This document shows positions 9,525 to 19,216 of a stretch of DNA of 64,000 bases, piece after piece. The position numbers and the translations under genes are program-made. This stretch comes from Leptospira interrogans. Its GTDB lineage: Bacteria; Spirochaetota; Leptospiria; Leptospirales; Leptospiraceae. The stretch spans positions 227,524 through 291,523 of the forward strand of contig NZ_FTNA01000002.1 of the NCBI RefSeq assembly GCF_900156205.1, written 5' to 3'. The stretch's first letter is position 1. Each line of letters opens with the position of its first letter. A model generated the notes under the pieces. That model was given only the letters and a program-made list of their open reading frames with translations. It ran no database searches and was not told where the DNA came from.

Positions 9525-10598
9525 ATGTCTAAAAAATCCAAGACGTTTTGGAACAAACTCTTTGTTATTCTCGCGATGGCCTTGCTTACCTGGGAGCTGA
9601 GAGCGGATAGCTTTGAATTAAACGGAGAATATACGGATTTGTTCAAAGCAGTACGAAGGGGAAAACTTGAAGAACTAGAACCTCTTGTAGAATCTTTTAT
9701 AGCTCAGGGGAAGAATATCTCTGATGCTCTAAATGAGCCTTATCCGTCGGGGCTCAGAACTCATAAGCAAAATCTGCTGCACGAAGCTTGTAAATGGGAT
9801 CGGCTGGAAATAATCGAATATCTCATATCGAAAGGGCTCGACGTCAATGCCAAAGACGAACTTGGATTGACTCCCCTTATGATAGCCGTAAGCACGAAGC
9901 ACCGGTACTACAACAAAGATTCTAATTCTGTAACAACTTCTTCGATTTCCTCAGAAAAGATTCGATACTTGTTATTGAAAGGAGCCGATCCGTTGGCTAA
10001 GAGTAAATCTGGAATGACCCTGCTACACTATGCTGCATATAGGGGACTGGATTGGTTCGTAGAAGATTTGATCGCCGCAAAGATGGACCCGAATGCGAGT
10101 GATCAAAACGGATGGACGCCATTACACAGTGCAACCTCAGGTGGACACAAAAATACCGTCGAAATTCTGATCCGCAAGGGAGGAAATCCCAAAGTTAAAT
10201 CTGAAGAAGGTTACACTCTGATTCATATTGCCGCCGGCCACGGTGGTGCCAATTTAGATTTAATTCCGTTCCTGATTCAAAACGGAGCGAATATAAATGC
10301 CAAACTGTTCGATAATGGCGAGACTCCGCTTCATATCGCAGTGAATAAAAACGATCCGCAAATCATACGACTTCTACTTGCAAACGGCGCGTTACCCAAT
10401 ATTTACGATTCCGGGCGGGAAAAAAACACTCCATTGCACATTGCCGTCACATTCAACTTTATAGAATGTGCGAAAATACTTCTGGAATATGGAGCCGATC
10501 CAAATATCAAAGATGGTTTTAATAAGGAAAGCGCGGCTGAATTGGCAAAAAGAATGGGGCATAGGCAGCATATGTCGGATCTTTTCAAAAATAAGTAA
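9525..10598 (+). CDS. Exported ankyrin-repeat protein
   Basis: From the ATG at 9525 the product is 357 aa. It has a basic, hydrophobic leader (FWNKLFVILAMALLTW) and then six to eight ankyrin repeats from about residue 40 to the C-terminus. Clear units include NLLHEACKWDRLEIIEYLIS, GWTPLHSATSGGHKNTVEIL and NTPLHIAVTFNFIECAKILL. A TTG overlapping the upstream stop would give a longer product, but it places the leader internally. Ankyrin repeats mediate protein contacts; the partner is unknown. Codon use is visibly more GC-rich than the flanking genes (31 of 60 bases in 10081-10140 are G or C), suggesting a different origin or recent gain. It directly follows the flavoprotein gene. Confidence 0.85.
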   Translation: MSKKSKTFWNKLFVILAMALLTWELRADSFELNGEYTDLFKAVRRGKLEELEPLVESFIAQGKNISDALNEPYPSGLRTHKQNLLHEACKWDRLEIIEYLISKGLDVNAKDELGLTPLMIAVSTKHRYYNKDSNSVTTSSISSEKIRYLLLKGADPLAKSKSGMTLLHYAAYRGLDWFVEDLIAAKMDPNASDQNGWTPLHSATSGGHKNTVEILIRKGGNPKVKSEEGYTLIHIAAGHGGANLDLIPFLIQNGANINAKLFDNGETPLHIAVNKNDPQIIRLLLANGALPNIYDSGREKNTPLHIAVTFNFIECAKILLEYGADPNIKDGFNKESAAELAKRMGHRQHMSDLFKNK

Positions 10599-10711
10599 CT
10601 AAAATTCAAAACTTACAAAAAAGAAGTCGAAAGAATCCAATCAAAGCCCCTGTTGACATTCAAACAAAAACTCAATTCGAAAAAAATGAAATGCCTAGAA
10701 TAAGAATTAAT

Positions 10712-10744
10712 AAAAAAGGCAGGTCAAAACGTCGGCCGTTTTTT
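10712..10744. terminator. Candidate bidirectional terminator
   Basis: Between two convergent genes lies AAAAAAGGC, a 14-nt loop and GCCGTTTTTT. The GGC/GCC core is extended by A-T pairs around one bulged G, so on either strand a short hairpin is followed by a T run. It would end both the ankyrin gene and the crotonase gene. The stem is short, so confidence is moderate. Confidence 0.45.
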
Positions 10745-10768
10745 CATTCTTCTTTTTTAAATTATAAT

Positions 10769-11536
10769 TTACTGAAATACGGGCCTTCTTTTTTCCAAGA
10801 TAGATTTCATACCTTCTTGGCCGTTTTTAGAAAATATAGCCTTTGAAATCAGTTCCACATCCCTTTCTGCGTTATGTTCCGCAAAAATACGAACCGGATC
10901 ACGCAAAGAAACCTTAATTCCAACCACGGAACCGATCGCCATATTCTTGAACTGATCACAATATTTTCGAGCACGAGTTATAAGATCATCCGAAGAAGAA
11001 GCAACCTCATCAATCAAACTGATTTCCAGAGCTTCTTCCGCTTTGAGAGCTTTTCCGGAATACAAAAGATCTCTTGCTTTCGTAATTCCTACAACCTCCT
11101 TAAGCATAAAACCGGCAACAGCAGGAAAATTAATTCCGATCTGCGATTCTGGAAAACCCAATCTTCCTTTTTTTTCCACCATAATTCTATAATCAGAAAA
11201 GATCGCAAACACAGCACCTAAACCCATAGAATGTCCGTTCATCGCACAAACTACGGGTCTATCCAAAAATAAATATTTGGATGCAGTTTCCAAAGCGATA
11301 CGCATAACGTTTTTGATTTCTTCCGAAGATTTATCTACAAAAATTTCTGGATTAAAACCATTAGAAAAAAACTTTTCGTTTTTAGAAGTTAAGATGACCG
11401 ATTTGATCGACTGATCCTTAGCAATCAAATCCAGTTTTGCAGAGAATGTTTTGAAAAATTCTACGTTCAAAGAATTCACTTCGTTAGTTTCAATATAAAG
11501 TTCCAAGATATGATCATTTTTGATTTCGGAAAGCAT
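10769..11536 (-). CDS. Enoyl-CoA hydratase/isomerase family (crotonase) protein
   Basis: The 255-aa protein has the crotonase fold. The oxyanion-hole segment AMNGHSMGLGAVFAIFSDYR lies at about residues 97-116, followed by GRLGFPESQIGINFPAVAG. In hydratases the GGGCEL motif supplies a first catalytic glutamate; here that position is GLGAVF, so it is missing. The second glutamate is kept in FPES. This one-glutamate pattern is seen in enoyl-CoA isomerases, so hydration is less likely than isomerisation or another reaction. It stands alone, with its promoter in the 191-bp gap upstream. Family assignment is secure; the reaction is not. Confidence 0.85.
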   Translation of the reverse strand: MLSEIKNDHILELYIETNEVNSLNVEFFKTFSAKLDLIAKDQSIKSVILTSKNEKFFSNGFNPEIFVDKSSEEIKNVMRIALETASKYLFLDRPVVCAMNGHSMGLGAVFAIFSDYRIMVEKKGRLGFPESQIGINFPAVAGFMLKEVVGITKARDLLYSGKALKAEEALEISLIDEVASSSDDLITRARKYCDQFKNMAIGSVVGIKVSLRDPVRIFAEHNAERDVELISKAIFSKNGQEGMKSILEKRRPVFQ

Positions 11537-11727
11537 ATTCGTTTCTCCTTATTTAAAAACCTAGTTTATAATTTTTTTGTAAATCTCAAATAAATTAAAG
11601 AATATATTTCTCAGAAATAGTCTATTATCTATTAAATATATTCTAAAATCTGCATGTTCTTACATCTATTTATAACTTTAGAATCAACCCTTAAATTCAT
11701 TTTAATAAGAATTATAGATCTTTAATT

Positions 11728-12522
11728 TTAAAATTGAAATTTAGAAGCAGAAATTGTTTCGGTCAAAGAAATCTTTTTCATTTTAATCTCTATTTTATTC
11801 TGATCTAAATTGGTTTTTGGTTCTACGATTCTTGTAATTGTGGTTTTTGGAGGAAAAGAAACCGTTCCTTGAACCTTTGTAATCGCCTTGAGATTACTTT
11901 TTTTAGAAAGTAATTCCACAGAAGAAATTCCAAAATCAGTCATCCAAAAAGTGATGTCCTCTCCGGGTTTCTTAACAAGAATCGCATTTTCGGAAAGATT
12001 CACATAAACCGGATCTGCACCCGCAAGACCGGAACTATTATTGGATAAAAGAGAATATAAAATCGGAAATGGAATTGTAGATTGTTTTTTACCGCTTGGA
12101 TCTTTAAGAAGAATATCTCCCATCGGAAGAACCTGCATCCCACTGTTTGCAGTTTTGATATGGATCGAATTCCCGTCCGTATATACTTTAGATACAATCA
12201 TTCCAAAAAAAGGATCGGCAAGTTCTATATACATTTTCCCAGAAGGTTTATCGTAAAGGATCTTTCCATCCGCAGAAAAATTTTCCTTTTTTGGAACAAA
12301 GTTTTCTATTCGCATCGAAAATTCTCCAGAATAAGAAGAATTTTTAGCCTCTAAATCTCGGACTGCTTTTAAAATTTTAGCAGCCTCCGGATTTTTAGAA
12401 GACAGGAACTTCAAATTTCCTTTGTCTGGAAAAGAAATTTCTTCAATTTGAGCAGTACTACAATTGCCACCATTTAAGATTAAAAATAATATTAGAATAT
12501 TAAAATATACTTTAAATTTCAT
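11728..12522 (-). CDS. Putative lipoprotein, LolA/LolB-like envelope protein
   Basis: This 264-aa protein has a lipoprotein signal (FNILILFLILNGGNC, acylated Cys at about residue 21). A predicted beta-rich domain follows, with YSGEFSMRIENF, then SADGKILYDKPSGKMYIELAD and YTDGNSIHI. That order of strands resembles the LolA/LolB or outer-membrane lipoprotein-sorting fold, in which hydrophobic cargo sits in a half-open barrel. The assignment is by pattern only. Its gene follows the TPR gene by 6 bp, so the two are co-transcribed. Either a transport or a structural envelope role would fit. Confidence 0.6.
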   Translation of the reverse strand: MKFKVYFNILILFLILNGGNCSTAQIEEISFPDKGNLKFLSSKNPEAAKILKAVRDLEAKNSSYSGEFSMRIENFVPKKENFSADGKILYDKPSGKMYIELADPFFGMIVSKVYTDGNSIHIKTANSGMQVLPMGDILLKDPSGKKQSTIPFPILYSLLSNNSSGLAGADPVYVNLSENAILVKKPGEDITFWMTDFGISSVELLSKKSNLKAITKVQGTVSFPPKTTITRIVEPKTNLDQNKIEIKMKKISLTETISASKFQF

Positions 12523-12528
12523 AATAAC

Positions 12529-14517
12529 TCATTTGTTATTTTGTCTAACACCGGTTTGTATTTTTTTTTGAATCCTATAAATATCTTCTTTCTTTTTAAA
12601 AAGTTTTAGACTTTTTTCCCAATAAGCGACCGCGTTTCCACCTTGGTTTTTTTCTTTATAAACGTCTCCTAAATGTTCTAAAATGACCGGATCTTCTCCT
12701 CCTTTGTCTTTTAGAATTTGATAGGCGAGTTGAAGATGTAAAAGTGCTTCTTCGTGATTTCCTAGTTTGAAAAAAATCCAACCTAGGCTATCCTGATAAG
12801 CCTCATTGTCAGGTGCGAGTTCTACAGCTTTCTGAACAAGAGAAAGAGATTCTTCCAGACGAACCCCTTTTTCAGAAAGATAATATCCCAAATAATTGTA
12901 TGCAACCGGATTTCCTGGATCAATTTCTATCGATTTTTTTAAATCCCTTTCCATAAATTCTTGTTGTTCCAATCTTTCATGAACCGAAGCCCTATAAAAA
13001 TAGTAAACCGGATTTTCTGGATCCGTTTCTATCGCTACATTCAATTCCTCTAATGCTTCTTTATACTTCTCGTTAGAAGCTAAAACGACCCCGAGTAAAT
13101 ATCTAGCATAAGACATTTCTGGACGAATTTGCAAAACGTTTCGAATGAGTGTTTCCGCTTCCTCTTTTTTATCGGGAGGGTCGTTTCTAAGTAAATACGC
13201 AAGATGTAATTGAAACTTAAGAGTCTCCTCTTCCTTTTTAGAGTTTTCTACTGCTTTTCTTGACATCAAAATGGCACGATAAATATAACCTGATTGTTCA
13301 TGACAAGAAGCAAGAAAATCATATATCTCCGATTTACTCCATTCCGAAGATTTATTGGACACCGATAACGCCCTCTGTGCGATTCTTTCCGCAAGTTCAA
13401 ACTGCTGCATCCCGAACACAAGTTCGGCTACTTCTTTGAGTTCTTTCAAAAATAAAGAAGTGTTATTTTCCGTTTCATATACGTCTAACATAGCCAGTCT
13501 AACAGCTAAACGACTCGGAAATTTTTCTTTTACAGGCAAAAGCAAGACTTTCGCCTGCTTAGTTTTACCCTGAAGAATCAAATAAAGTCCTTCCAAAACT
13601 CCTCCCTTAGGAATTTTAGAATTTTTGTTAAGAATATTAAAATATTCAAATGCTGACGCTCTACTTTCTATAAAATACATTTCCGCAAGAAGATGTTCCA
13701 CAGAAGAAAGATTTTTTTTAGTCTTTAAAATTCTGTTTAGCTCTTTGCGGGCAGAAGAGAATTTACCCAATTGATTCCAGATTTTTGCAAGAGTCAGTCT
13801 TGCAGAAAGATCACTTGGATTTTGATGTAGATAAGAATTTAAAAAATAGAGCGCTTTTTTAGGTTGTGCGTTTGCAAAATAAATCTCCCCCAAAGACTTG
13901 TCCACAAAAGATCTATATTTTGGATTTCCTTCCCGATTTCGAATGGTATCGCTCAAAGAAGTTAGATAAAGAATTGCTCTCGGATAATTTTTAAGTTCTT
14001 GGTTGAGAGTACCTAAAAGATAAAGAAAATCGGAATCGTCCGGAAAACGACTTAGGTTTGTTTCTAAAAAATCGCTCGCTTTTTGAAATTCACCGAAACG
14101 AATTAAAATTTTAGCCTTTAAAATATAACCTTCTCTAAAACTTGAATCGGAAATAAGTGCTGCATCTACTTCTTTGGAAGCATTTTCCAATTGTTCTAAG
14201 AAAAAATGTACACTTGCTTTTGCAACTCTGGAAACCGGAGAAACTTCTTTCTGTAATTCTTCGGAACAATGAATGTAACGATTGTAATACTCCAAAGATT
14301 CTTCATAAATCTTTTTAGATTCCTCTTGAAATTGTTCTTGAGATTGAATTCTTGCAGCATTCGCTTGTCTTTCAAATGCAAGAGAAAGAAAATATTCTGG
14401 AGGAGAATTTCCACATTCTGATTGAGAAAAGACGGATATTGGAAAAAAACAGATTCCAAAAATCAAAAATATACAAAAAACGAAATGGAAACCGGTTTTA
14501 ATATTTGCTTGATTCAT
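12529..14517 (-). CDS. Exported tetratricopeptide-repeat protein
   Basis: The 662-aa protein has an N-terminal signal peptide (FHFVFCIFLIFGICFFPISV, ending near FSQ) and then tetratricopeptide repeats for nearly its whole length. Well-kept units near residues 470-600 include YARYLLGVVLASNEKYKEAL, AYNYLGYYLSEKG and YQDSLGWIFFKLGNHEEALL. Such solenoids scaffold protein complexes in the periplasm or at the outer membrane. It precedes the LolA/LolB-like lipoprotein gene by 6 bp. A divergent TPR-like anchored protein begins 133 bp upstream, so the intervening sequence probably contains two promoters. Confidence 0.85.
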   Translation of the reverse strand: MNQANIKTGFHFVFCIFLIFGICFFPISVFSQSECGNSPPEYFLSLAFERQANAARIQSQEQFQEESKKIYEESLEYYNRYIHCSEELQKEVSPVSRVAKASVHFFLEQLENASKEVDAALISDSSFREGYILKAKILIRFGEFQKASDFLETNLSRFPDDSDFLYLLGTLNQELKNYPRAILYLTSLSDTIRNREGNPKYRSFVDKSLGEIYFANAQPKKALYFLNSYLHQNPSDLSARLTLAKIWNQLGKFSSARKELNRILKTKKNLSSVEHLLAEMYFIESRASAFEYFNILNKNSKIPKGGVLEGLYLILQGKTKQAKVLLLPVKEKFPSRLAVRLAMLDVYETENNTSLFLKELKEVAELVFGMQQFELAERIAQRALSVSNKSSEWSKSEIYDFLASCHEQSGYIYRAILMSRKAVENSKKEEETLKFQLHLAYLLRNDPPDKKEEAETLIRNVLQIRPEMSYARYLLGVVLASNEKYKEALEELNVAIETDPENPVYYFYRASVHERLEQQEFMERDLKKSIEIDPGNPVAYNYLGYYLSEKGVRLEESLSLVQKAVELAPDNEAYQDSLGWIFFKLGNHEEALLHLQLAYQILKDKGGEDPVILEHLGDVYKEKNQGGNAVAYWEKSLKLFKKKEDIYRIQKKIQTGVRQNNK

Positions 14518-14650
14518 TCAGGTAACGGAACAGATTTGAAAAGAATGTTCCATTTATCAGGAACCATCCTTTCACAGGCCCGGAATTTCATTCTGCGATC
14601 GATCCGTCCAGGAGTCGAATCAATTTTCCAATCTCGGAGAGTTCAAAACT

Positions 14651-15931
14651 TTGTTAACTTACATTCGAGAAAATAGAAAGTACATATTATTCCTACTTTT
14701 TGTCTGGATAATCGCAACCGCATGGATTCTTCCCAATCGGTACCATTTACTAAACCGACTCGCGCTGATAATTCAATCTCCCGGTTACGACCCAAAAACT
14801 GCGAAAGAATTTATAAAAAAGGGAGATTCTATTTTAGCAAAAGAAGTCACCTATCAAGATTTAGGTGAACGGATCCCCGACTTGAATGTAATGCGAGAAG
14901 CTTGTTTGTATTATTATTCTTTGAGCGAAATAGATAGGGTTTTATATAAACCTTCTTGGACCGATTCTATGTCGACCTGGAGATTTAAAACCGAAGAAGA
15001 ATCCGAAGATAAAAAAAATTCAACTAAAACACAATCCAGAAGTCCTATTACTGGGAGTTTTAATCCGGGAGATTATTGGAAGGTAGTTGCCCCGAATGTA
15101 CTAGAAGCTTTAGATTATTATAAAAGGGCTTTGAATTTTTCAGGACCAGACCTAAACGTTCCTAAAAAAATTGAAAAAACTGCCCTAGCAGTTTGTCGCC
15201 CAGAAGAAGTATTGTTAGCATACGCGGATTACATTCGAAATACGGAAGAAACGGTTCGAATCGTGATGGAAAAAACCCAAAAGCCTAAATCTTTTTTTTC
15301 CTGCAATCAAACAGAAGAACAACCAAATGTATTGACCGAAAAACAAAATCTAATGAGAATTTGGTCTCAGATCAAATCGAATTCATTTGTAATCGATCCG
15401 GATCAAAATCTAAAGGTTAATGCAAACGATTTTAAAAAAGCACTTAACATACTCGCATTTGGAATTTATAAAACCGGACTCAACTCAATTTCTCCTATAG
15501 AAGCAGACGGAGTTTTAGAAAAACTTCTATTTTTTTCCGATCCAAATACTATAGAATATGATGAATTACTAATGAAACGAGGAATGTTAAATTATCAATT
15601 AGGCAAACGAGACCCCATTTTTTTTGATAAGGCAATTTTTTATTTTAGAGAATCTTCTAAATCGACTTACTTAGACAAGGGTTCTGTTTTTGAATCTAGA
15701 CTTATGATCGTACGATCAGAAATTCGTAAAGGACAACTAGATCCAGCTCTGTTAGAATTACAACAACTAGAAACAGAACTTTATACGATCGACAAAGCTT
15801 ATAGAGTCACAGGTAGAGGAAGAAATGATCTATTAGAAGATCGTAAAAAACTACTTAGATACATTTTGAGAAAAAAGGGAAGATACGAAGAAGCGGACGA
15901 ACTTTATGTCGAAGAAGATTCGATACTTTGA
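14651..15931 (+). CDS. Membrane-anchored helical-repeat protein of unknown function
   Basis: The 426-aa protein starts at a TTG preceded by GGAGAG at a good distance. It has one N-terminal membrane helix (YILFLLFVWIIATAWILP) and then an all-helical, TPR-like region. Recognisable segments include REACLYYYSLSEIDRVLY and VLEALDYYKRALNF, with FESRLMIVRSEIRKGQLDPA towards the end. I do not recognise a specific family. Its last 26 nt overlap the start of the cysteine-desulfurase-like gene, so the two are translationally linked. It is divergent from the large TPR gene, which may share its cellular site. Confidence 0.7.
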   Translation: MLTYIRENRKYILFLLFVWIIATAWILPNRYHLLNRLALIIQSPGYDPKTAKEFIKKGDSILAKEVTYQDLGERIPDLNVMREACLYYYSLSEIDRVLYKPSWTDSMSTWRFKTEEESEDKKNSTKTQSRSPITGSFNPGDYWKVVAPNVLEALDYYKRALNFSGPDLNVPKKIEKTALAVCRPEEVLLAYADYIRNTEETVRIVMEKTQKPKSFFSCNQTEEQPNVLTEKQNLMRIWSQIKSNSFVIDPDQNLKVNANDFKKALNILAFGIYKTGLNSISPIEADGVLEKLLFFSDPNTIEYDELLMKRGMLNYQLGKRDPIFFDKAIFYFRESSKSTYLDKGSVFESRLMIVRSEIRKGQLDPALLELQQLETELYTIDKAYRVTGRGRNDLLEDRKKLLRYILRKKGRYEEADELYVEEDSIL

Positions 15932-17030
15932 CTACAACGCGACCCACCCTCCTTTTACGGATATACTCGTAAAAATTCAAAACGATTACTTTTCCGATTT
16001 TTACAATCCTTCCGGTCCAACCCGATTTTCTTTAGCTCGTCAAGGAAAAATAGAAGAAGCTCGTAAAACCTTAGAATCTTATACGAGTAAACCTGCAAAA
16101 GAATTTGTTTTTTCCTCTACGGGAACCGAAGCCAATCATTTACTTACAAAATCAATCCGAGGAAAATTTTCTGGTTCTGCGATCGTTTCTTCTTTAGAAC
16201 ATTCTTCTTTATATTCCGCTTTAGAATTTGCTGGATTTGATTTTCAAAAAATCCGTTCCTTACCTTCCGGTGAAATTGATTTAGATCATCTGGAAGGACT
16301 TTTAAAAATAAATCCTTCACCGATTTTTATATTACAAGTTGCTAATGAATCAGGTGTAATTCAGCCTTTGGAAAAAGTTTATTTACTTGCTCAAAAATAT
16401 TCAGTTCCACTTTTTTCAGATTTGATGCAATCCTTTGGCAAAATCAAAGTCCCTTTTGAATTTTTAGACGGTTTTACTTTTTCTGGTCATAAAATCGGAG
16501 CAGGGATGGGGGCTTCCGGAACTTGGATTCGATCCGATTTAATTTCTGAAAAAGAATATGCAATTTTTCGAGGAGGAAATCAAGAAAATAATCACAGAGC
16601 CGGAACGGAGAATTCTCCTTCTATATTATCACTTTCTGAAGTACTAAAACATAGAATCCTAAAACAAAAAGAAAAAAACGAACTTCTAAAATGTTTTCAA
16701 ACTCAAATTGAAGCCGTTTTGGAAAAATGCAATTGTAAAATAATAGGGAAAAATGCAAATCGAATTTCTTCTACTTCTTTTTGTATTCTTCCTACAGACG
16801 ACGTTGACTTTTTTATGATGGGAATGGAAGAAGCAGGTTTTGTAATTTCTACAGGTTCTTCCTGCAAGTCTAGATCTAGAGAACCTGCACCTTCTCTTTT
16901 ATCCATGGGTTTTTCGGAAGAAGAAGCGTTACGCGCCATTAGAATTTCGACCGGTTGGTTTACTACCCAAGAAGAAGTGAACGAACTTTGTATCCAGATA
17001 CAAAGTATTTTACAAGCTTTGACATTGTAA
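15906..17030 (+). CDS. Cysteine desulfurase-like class V aminotransferase
   Basis: The 374-aa PLP enzyme shows the NifS/IscS layout: YFDYNATHP at the N-terminus, FSSTGTEANHLL, and VANESGVIQPL. The PLP lysine lies in FSGHKIGA, RAGTENSPS follows, and the catalytic cysteine is in STGSSCKSRSREPAPSLL. Such enzymes take sulfur from cysteine as a persulfide for Fe-S clusters or thio-cofactors. No iscU, sufBCD or mnmA partner is adjacent. The gene overlaps the preceding membrane-protein gene by 26 nt. The family call is strong; the sulfur acceptor is unknown. Confidence 0.9.
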   Translation: MSKKIRYFDYNATHPPFTDILVKIQNDYFSDFYNPSGPTRFSLARQGKIEEARKTLESYTSKPAKEFVFSSTGTEANHLLTKSIRGKFSGSAIVSSLEHSSLYSALEFAGFDFQKIRSLPSGEIDLDHLEGLLKINPSPIFILQVANESGVIQPLEKVYLLAQKYSVPLFSDLMQSFGKIKVPFEFLDGFTFSGHKIGAGMGASGTWIRSDLISEKEYAIFRGGNQENNHRAGTENSPSILSLSEVLKHRILKQKEKNELLKCFQTQIEAVLEKCNCKIIGKNANRISSTSFCILPTDDVDFFMMGMEEAGFVISTGSSCKSRSREPAPSLLSMGFSEEEALRAIRISTGWFTTQEEVNELCIQIQSILQALTL

Positions 17031-17518
17031 AAGAAATAATTTTTAAAGTTATTTTGCTTTTGATTTCTGTGTTCTTATATCGAACTGTTTCAGCATTTAC
17101 ATAATTTCAGTTCAAATTTGTATCACACTAAAAAGTTTAAATTTTCAAATCGAATTCGTTATAGAAAGAATTGATTTTTCTTTCTAAAAAATCTATACGA
17201 GATGATATTCGTAAAATAAAGATCAAATGTGCAACATTTAAATTTGAAGTCACTATATTTGAATATTCAGAATCAAAATTTCAACTTTGCTTTTTCTATC
17301 ATTACAATCAATTTTGAAACATTTTTATTTTAAAAAAATATCGAAGAAATACATGAAATCGAAATACAATAGTCTACAGAATATTAAATCGTGGAAATTC
17401 ATTTAAAAATTTTAGCAATAAAAAAACGACTTAAAACTTTTGAACTGACAACAAGAAAACTTATACTGCTGATTCGATACTATTCTTTTTTAAATTTTAG
17501 GACGGACAGACTCATAAA
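17031..17518. other. 488-bp AT-rich gap, nothing recognised
   Basis: This gap is very AT-rich and holds no convincing gene, hairpin terminator or copy of the dispersed motifs found elsewhere. It presumably contains the promoter of the surface-lipoprotein locus downstream, but no clear -35/-10 pair stands out. Confidence 0.5.
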
Positions 17519-18326
17519 ATGAAATTGACAACCCCCTCATTCAATCAAAAGATCTTCATTCAATTTATGAATCGATTCCGTTTAACGTTATATTCTATAA
17601 ATCTTTTTATTTTTTGTTTCTTAGTTTGTCATTGCGCTTTTGCTTTAACTCCTAAAACAACTTTAGAAATTTTTCCCAATACAAACTCGGAATTTTTCAG
17701 ATTTAATTTATGGAGAAGTTCAAAATCTCTATGGACTTAATATCGGGACCGTCAACGAAATTAAGGGGCGAATGATAGGAGCTCAAGTTGGAATTTTTAA
17801 CAAATCCACCGGACAAACAACTGGACTTCAACTTGCAGTTATAAATGTATCGGGTGAAAAATTATTAGGAATTCAAGTAGGACTCGTAAATTACATAGAA
17901 GGAGCTTCTGTTAGGTTACAAGCAGGTATTGTAAACTTAGGAACAAACCGAAACAGTGGGTTAGAACTTACGATTGGATTAGTAAATTATAAAACTGGAA
18001 GTTTAACGATCGGTATCTCCAACTTTTTATCCAAAGGAATCAACGTCGCATTATACAATCAGAATGTAGTTGGATTCAATTTTGGAATTCTAAATTTATA
18101 TTCAGAAGGAATTAGTTTAGGAATTTTTAATATAGGAAATCAAGAAATAGGCGATACTCAGATTGGCTTAATTAATCTTTCCAACGTCTCCAAGAAGTCA
18201 ACGGTACAATTTGGAATACTCAATTTATCTAACACTTTTGAAAAATCAAAAATTCAATACGGATTACTCAATGTTTGCCTTGGAAAAAAGTTTTCAACTA
18301 CCATAGGACTAAACTATTGTGAATGA
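17519..18326 (+). pseudogene. Frameshifted GxQxGxxN-repeat surface lipoprotein
   Basis: The first frame (17519-17740) encodes a signal peptide and the start of the mature protein, then stops. The second (17712-18326) continues it: GEVQNLYGLNIG, then MIGAQVGIFN and many GxQxGxxN units. Aligned with the intact tandem neighbour at 18394-19125, the reading frame is lost near 17711, where about 5 nt are missing relative to that paralogue. A downstream ATG at 17772 could only give a product without an export signal. Alternatives are a sequencing error or frameshift decoding. The repeats suggest a beta-solenoid-like surface protein of the type I recall being labelled LA_2272 family. Confidence 0.65.
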
Positions 18327-18393
18327 CCAAACAAATGTTCGTATTAAACAAAACTTCATTGATCAATCATTTTATTTTTTATAAAGTCCTACT

Positions 18394-19125
18394 ATGAAAA
18401 TTAATTTTAAACACACCACAAATGCATTTCTTATTTTATATGTAATATCGATGTTGAATTGTGGAGTCGCTTTGACTTCGGAAAAGACGATTAAAATTCC
18501 TCCTAAAACGCAAACCGAAGTGTTTCGATTGAATCTTATCCATGGTAATGTAGAAAATCTCTACGGGCTCAATGTAGGAATCTTTAACTCTGTTAACAAC
18601 AGTATGATCGGGGCTCAGGTCGGAATCGTAAATTTATCAGACAAAAACACATATGGATGGCAGTTCGCGATTATAAATATGGCTGAAAAAAACGGATTAT
18701 TCAAGATTCAGACAGGCATTGCAAATCTACTTACTGGAACTCAAAAAAATTCCGCCGGTTTACAAGTAGGAATTTTCAATTTGGGAACCAATATTTTTCC
18801 GGATATAAAACTAAATGAACGTAGAGGCGGCTTTTATCTAACGATTGGAGTCGGAAATTACGAGACAAACGGCCTAATGATCGGCGCGATCAACCTTTCT
18901 TCAAAAGGAATAAATGTAGCTGTGATCAATAAAAATACAGAAGGATTCAATTTAGGAATCATCAACCTCCAGGAAGGCTCGGCATTCAGTATAGGAGCAG
19001 TCAATATCGGATCGAGTAGAGACGTCGGATTCCAAATCGGAATCATCAACTATTGTCCTAACAATACAATCCCAATTATGCTTGTCGCAAATTATTGTTC
19101 CAGTCCTTCTCCACAGTCGGAATAA
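18394..19125 (+). CDS. GxQxGxxN-repeat surface lipoprotein (LA_2272-like)
   Basis: The 243-aa protein has a signal with a relaxed spirochaetal lipobox (LILYVISMLNC, Cys near residue 23). The rest is built from roughly 20-residue repeats such as MIGAQVGIVNLSDKN, GLQVGIFNLGTN, LMIGAINLSSKGINVAVIN and FQIGIINY. Evenly spaced Gly, Gln/aliphatic and Asn positions suggest a stacked beta-strand solenoid. It resembles the Leptospira surface-repeat proteins I remember as the LA_2272/LA_2273 family, though I could not check this. It lies 67 bp after a damaged tandem copy. Role unknown; surface exposure is inferred. Confidence 0.75.
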   Translation: MKINFKHTTNAFLILYVISMLNCGVALTSEKTIKIPPKTQTEVFRLNLIHGNVENLYGLNVGIFNSVNNSMIGAQVGIVNLSDKNTYGWQFAIINMAEKNGLFKIQTGIANLLTGTQKNSAGLQVGIFNLGTNIFPDIKLNERRGGFYLTIGVGNYETNGLMIGAINLSSKGINVAVINKNTEGFNLGIINLQEGSAFSIGAVNIGSSRDVGFQIGIINYCPNNTIPIMLVANYCSSPSPQSE

Positions 19126-19216
19126 AAAAACAATCAGAATCTACAAAATAAACATTCAAAAATTAATATATTCCTATATTACGTTCAAAAAAGAGAAACA
19201 TTCTAACTTTCAAATA

